Shown: piece by piece, positions 59,700 to 64,000 of the stretch
Layout of the letters: each line of letters opens with the position of its first letter
How positions within the stretch are numbered: the first letter of the stretch is position 1
Source of the DNA: Welwitschia mirabilis
Lineage: Eukaryota; Gnetophyta; Gnetopsida; Welwitschiales
Direction: 5' to 3'
DNA: 64,000 bases
NCBI GenBank assembly: GCA_051453625.1
Contig: JBOZIK010000001.1
Span: 149,547,714-149,611,713, forward strand
The notes under the pieces: model-generated
What the model saw: only the letters and a program-made list of their open reading frames with translations
Told to the model about the DNA's origin: nothing
The model's database searches: none
Program-made: the position numbers and the translations under genes

Positions 59700-62600
59700 T
59701 TATAAAAAATGAGATTCATGTCATCAAGGGTTGTTATGATAATAAATAGTTGTCCTTCTAAATATTTTTCTAATGATTATTTACCTAAATCTTGCATAGC
59801 ACTATAAAATAACATAATGCCCTGATAAAAAGGGGTGGACTACTATTAGAACAAGAGTAAAAAGAAGAGACATATAAGTTCAAGAGGATGTTGAACCAAC
59901 TAATTCATTATAGAACATATAGTAAATGAGTGAATAGACAAAATAGAGACCCAACTTAAACACATTCATTTATAAGACAAACACTTTACCAGTAGGATCA
60001 ACAACCTTCTCTCTCATTTGGAAGAAAGATCAATCGAATAGAATCCTAGGTCATTATAAGAACAACCATCTACATTGGGAAAACATATTCTAATGAGCAT
60101 AATCAACCTTTAAAACATCTAAATGAGAATGCTAAACATAGAGGTAAATATTTAAGCCTTTCTATAAAATTAAGTAAACAATTCCAACATAGAAGAATGG
60201 AAAGAAGAAGAAATTGCAAAAATGATATGTCTTAATATGTATGAATATGTCACATCCAAACCTTTAAGATCTAATATTTTAAATAATTCTTAATGTTATA
60301 AAATCTTAAGTTAGTTTAATTATTGCATGTATTTAGTTTATAGTTTTCAATGCTGTAATTTCTATTGTAAAAATTTCATACAACAATCTCTCATATTTTT
60401 TAATAATCTCAATGTTGATTTTGTTAAAAACATTTTATGATTGATTATAATTCTTGTAGTTTAAATTATTATAACAAATATACTTTATCTATTTTAGCTA
60501 TAAAATAGCTTTTATGTAGTTTTTGATTGCATGACGAGCATTGTTACATATTGTTGAGATATAAATAAACCAAGTGGTCTAGAAAGAAATGGAATAAGAG
60601 TGGTTATGGAATCTTTACCAACTTTTACCAATTTGATCACCTTCTTTATGATATTTTATTTTCATATTCTTGTGACCCTTTACATTTCATCAAATCTTAG
60701 TTATAAATAAAACCCTACTCCCCCTTTCCATTTAATTTCATTTTTGGAGAAGCCTTCACTACTAAACCTTGGAGCTTGGATATGCCTTCAAATCCTTAAT
60801 CCTTAGAATCTTCAGGAGTTCTTGAATCGTGATTTTAATTTCACTATAATTATTATATTCTCTTATTTTATTATTATATGATTTCTATGATTGTTATTTA
60901 ATTCTTGCATGTTTTTAGTTCTTTAAATCTCTCTCATATGATTTTTGGTTCTTTGAATTCTTTCTCATATCGTTTTTAATTCTTTGAATTCTTTCTGGTA
61001 TGGCTTATGGTTCTTTGATTTCTTTCTTATATGGTTTATGATTTTTTAATTCTTGTCTTATATGATTTATGGATTTACATTCATTTCTTGCATGTTTTAA
61101 TTAATCTTACATCTTTTACATGTAACATAGATTTTTCTTGCTTGATCTTAAGAGCTATTTTCTTTGTGCATGTAATATCTTAGTTATTCTATGTGTATGC
61201 TTACTAAGTAATTCAAGCTATGTGGCTTCAAGGTTTAGAACACCTGACATGCTTCCATTGGCCATGGAAGTGAGCTATTAGAGTGATTAGGGTGATGTTT
61301 TTAATCCATCTAGTTATGCATGACACGTGGCTTTAAATGGATTATCCTGTTTTAAGGGTTCTTATTAACCATAAGAATGAACATCTAGATAAGTGAGTAT
61401 TGTTGACACCCTTCTAATAGGCATTTTATTACTATATATTCCTAGAGTATAAAGACTTAGAAACGTTTATTCAAACTAATGTATTATGTATAAGGTATCA
61501 ATCACATTTGATTTTCTTGAGGATTCTTTCTCAAGCTTGGAAAACCCCTTACCTAAAATCTTTTTAGAGACCATCCTAGGAAATATGAAGGTTATAGTTC
61601 TTACACAATGATTATTTTATGGGAAATATCTTGAGGAATAAGACAAAGAGATGTTAATGATAGCTGCTTTCTATGTGTGATAACATTTTTGGAAATATTT
61701 ATGTGTCATTAAGCTTTGTATAGGAGATAATCCCTTGTGCTTTTGTATTTAAGAGAATTATGTATTTGAGTTCCTTTATGAGGTCTTTATAATTCTTAAG
61801 AATGAATCTTAATAATATCTCTATTTGATTATCCATAAAAAATTATATTATAAATAGTTAAATTTTCATGGAATGTTCTTATAATATTATTGAATTTTAT
61901 CAAATAATTAATTTCTAAAATTATAATTATTTGTATTTATATTTAATAATAAAATTAACAAGGATTTTAAAATGGATTTTATGAGAGATTAATTAATTTT
62001 GTATTACTATTAATATTCTAGTTTTAGAGGACTTAGAAGTGCTTATGAGAATGATGTTCAATTATATAGTTGATTTCATGTAGACATCCTTTAAAAATAT
62101 ATTAATAACCTTTAAAATTATGAAAGATTAAATAAAATAAAAACATAATTGGGCATCATGGAGATTTGATCTCGAAACCTTTCACTTCAGTATCTTATCA
62201 TGGCTCATAATACCACATTAGTAAATCAGATAGTTGTGTAAGCCATTAAATTTCTAGTTGGATGTGGTTCATCTATCAATTGTGATGTAGATTATTTCTA
62301 CAGTCCTTTTTAGTCAGTGCACCTTAGTAAGATAATGCATTACAAATTTTCTTGCATGCATACATTGCATTAAAGGTAATCAATTACGTTCTCCATCTAG
62401 CATAGTAGACTAGAAATGAAAATGACTTAATCCTGAAATGCTTGCTATCTCTTAAAACCTTTTTTTACCTCCTCTTCTTTTTGTGTATCTCTTCTCCTCT
62501 TGACAATAGAATTAGCAAGCATTTTTAATTTTTTAACTTCCTTCTAATGCTTCCATTGTTGATGGTTGACTCTATGAAAATTAGCATTCCTCTTTTAATG

Positions 62601-63955
62601 CTCTCTGTCTCTCTCTCAAACTAAGCCTACACAACACTTTTTGCCTAGTGCCATTATTCTTTTCTCTATTAAATGTTAATAATTATAGCTTGATTTTTCA
62701 CTTTAAATCATAGCAATCACATAAGACATCACTTCTTTCTTCTACAAAGGCATCACTTAATCTTCAAATGCAAACAAGAAGATTTTAGGCATCTTGAAAT
62801 AACCCCTTTCATATAGCATGGAAATGTGAACAAAAGTTGAAAATGTTAAGTATTTTAAGTAGAATAGAGTTAAATGTATAACACTATTTCCATGCTAGTG
62901 TAACATGAGCCTTTCCACCTTATTAAAACCATAGGCACCTCACTCTTATGTATATGACCCAATGATTAGAGATTTTTTTATCCCTTCTCTTTTAGGTAAT
63001 ATCTTCAAATTATGTCTTTTCCCTTCTTTTCTAGCACTACCTTTGAGAATCATAATTAATACTTCTCTTTAATCTATTTTCACTCTTCTATAGCATTCAT
63101 TATCTTGCATACCATTAGTTCTCTTCCATGGTGTTTATTCTTCTACATGATGCAACTATAGAAAATCCCTTCCTCTTGTGGATCCACCAATGGATTTTAT
63201 TCCATCATATGCATTTCCTTTCTTCCACTATTCCTTCTTTCCTATACAATGTCCTTTGTAATGCGGTTTACTCTTCATTTTATAGTGCAGTGCTTCTCTA
63301 CTATGCAATGTTCTGTCCAACTTAGACTTTTTCCTATAGCACAATATTCTTCTCCATGTGAAGGACTTGTACCTTCTATGTGCAATTTCCATTCTAAGTT
63401 TTCTAAAATTGTCTTGCCTTATTCATGCTAAACATTGAGATCTTGCTCAAATGATATTCCTTTTTCACTAATTAATACTCTCCTTATCTCCTCTTGTTAA
63501 TGGATGGTTGGTGTTGGTTTTTTGCTAGTAACCACATTCCCCCCTTCTACTGATCATTAACATCATTTATTTATATGAGCATACCATGTGAATGGCCAAA
63601 TCCATAAGTCAACTAGTCAATTCCATCTTCCTTTTAGATGTAGATACAAATAATATTTATAATAGCTTATATAAAAATCTAAATTAGTTATAAGGAAGAC
63701 ATTAAGACCAAAACATAAAGGGTTTCAAATTTGAATCTTGAAAACAACATTTTGTTAACCTCTTAAAAGTATAAGTTTTAGGAGTAGATGAAATAAAACT
63801 ACTAATATAGCTGAAAATATAAATATTATTATAACTTTATTCTAGATACAAAATCTCTTTCTTGAATCCTTTATTCTTTCTTATAATATGCTTAGTAATA
63901 GCCCAATTTTAAATATGCCTTAAACTAATAAACATAATACATAATATGTTATGAT

Positions 63956-63960
<5 letters not shown>
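59700..63960. other. AT-rich DNA without supported gene
   Basis: No coherent coding frame. A 30-bp tandem repeat lies at 60918-61070. TGTCACATCC at 60248 and TATAAATA at 60702 could mark an old LTR. Small frames near 63128-63431 show no conserved features. Confidence 0.4.
60918..61072. repeat. 30-bp tandem repeat, five diverged units
   Basis: GTTCTTTGAATTCTTTCTCATATGRTTTTT-like units start at 60918, 60948, 60978, 61009 and about 61040. Confidence 0.75.

Positions 63961-63961
<1 letters not shown>

Positions 63962-64000
<39 letters not shown>
63962..64000. repeat. (TG)n microsatellite at the window edge
   Basis: About 19 TG units run to the last base; the array may continue. Confidence 0.95.

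Noticed and set aside
60248-61440. Possible solo LTR starting TGTCACATCC with TATAAATA at 60702
   Set aside because: No matching end, target duplication or second copy in the window; too weak to call.
62150-62240. tRNA- or SINE-like look of GGAGATTTGATCTCGAAACC
   Set aside because: No cloverleaf with A and B boxes could be assembled and no tail or duplication is visible.
1-64000. CRISPR arrays, bacterial operons, rRNA or tRNA genes
   Set aside because: The window is plant nuclear repeat DNA; repeats found are LTRs, minisatellites and microsatellites, and no RNA gene signature was seen.

Overview
The window is repeat-derived plant nuclear DNA with no intact host gene that I could find. It is very AT-rich and visibly poor in CpG. 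It holds several assembly gaps (22910-23009, 26403-26753, 32529-32557, 34728-34781, 52990-53512). The element families point to a flowering plant: Sirevirus-type Ty1/copia, Athila-type Ty3/gypsy with Asp-tRNA-like primer sites, an L1-type LINE, and an endogenous caulimovirid. I cannot name the species. Almost every reading frame is broken by stops that look like CAA/CAG/CGA/TGG changed to TAA/TAG/TGA, the mark expected from long-term cytosine methylation and deamination. The region is probably heterochromatic.

Layout. 1-619: 5' end of a comparatively fresh copia element on the minus strand, cut by the window edge. 677-1720: an unidentified decayed ORF on the minus strand. About 4100-4440: a LINE fragment. 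6020-8000: a caulimovirid reverse-transcriptase relic on the plus strand with a coherent but unidentified ORF before it. 8606-21532: an Athila-type gypsy on the plus strand (element C) with LTR-like end, primer site, a duplicated 533-bp leader, gag, protease, RT, RNase H, integrase, a further ORF in the env position, and a 3' LTR at 20297-21532. Its left LTR-like end does not resemble its 3' LTR.

21540-40630 is a nest. An Athila-like element on the minus strand (D; LTR remnant 39491-40630, primer site 23182-23199, ORF relic 21540-22440) was split at its LTR edge by a Sirevirus-like copia (23209-39490, minus strand, perfect TSD GTTAT). The gag of that copia was then split by a gag-protease-only Athila derivative (element A, 30726-38105, minus strand, TSD ATAGA/GTAGA).

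40631-49471 is decayed AT-rich DNA with a copia protease/integrase relic (43570-44650, plus), an LTR end plus a perfect iMet primer site (47333-47345), and an unidentified minus-strand ORF. 49472-58618 is a second non-autonomous Athila-like element (B, minus strand). It has paired LTRs, but instead of gag-pol it carries one reading frame of about 800 codons that I do not recognise and that shows no frameshift. 58800-59690 is a clustered 20-bp repeat, and the remainder to the right edge is AT-rich DNA ending in a (GT)n tract.

Elements A, B, C and D look like one family. They share LTR ends, an Asp-tRNA-like primer site and, in A, B and C, a 3' non-coding block and a leader studded with a palindrome-like TCATCTAGATGA motif. 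C would be the full-length gag-pol form. A and B are derivatives that would have depended on it.
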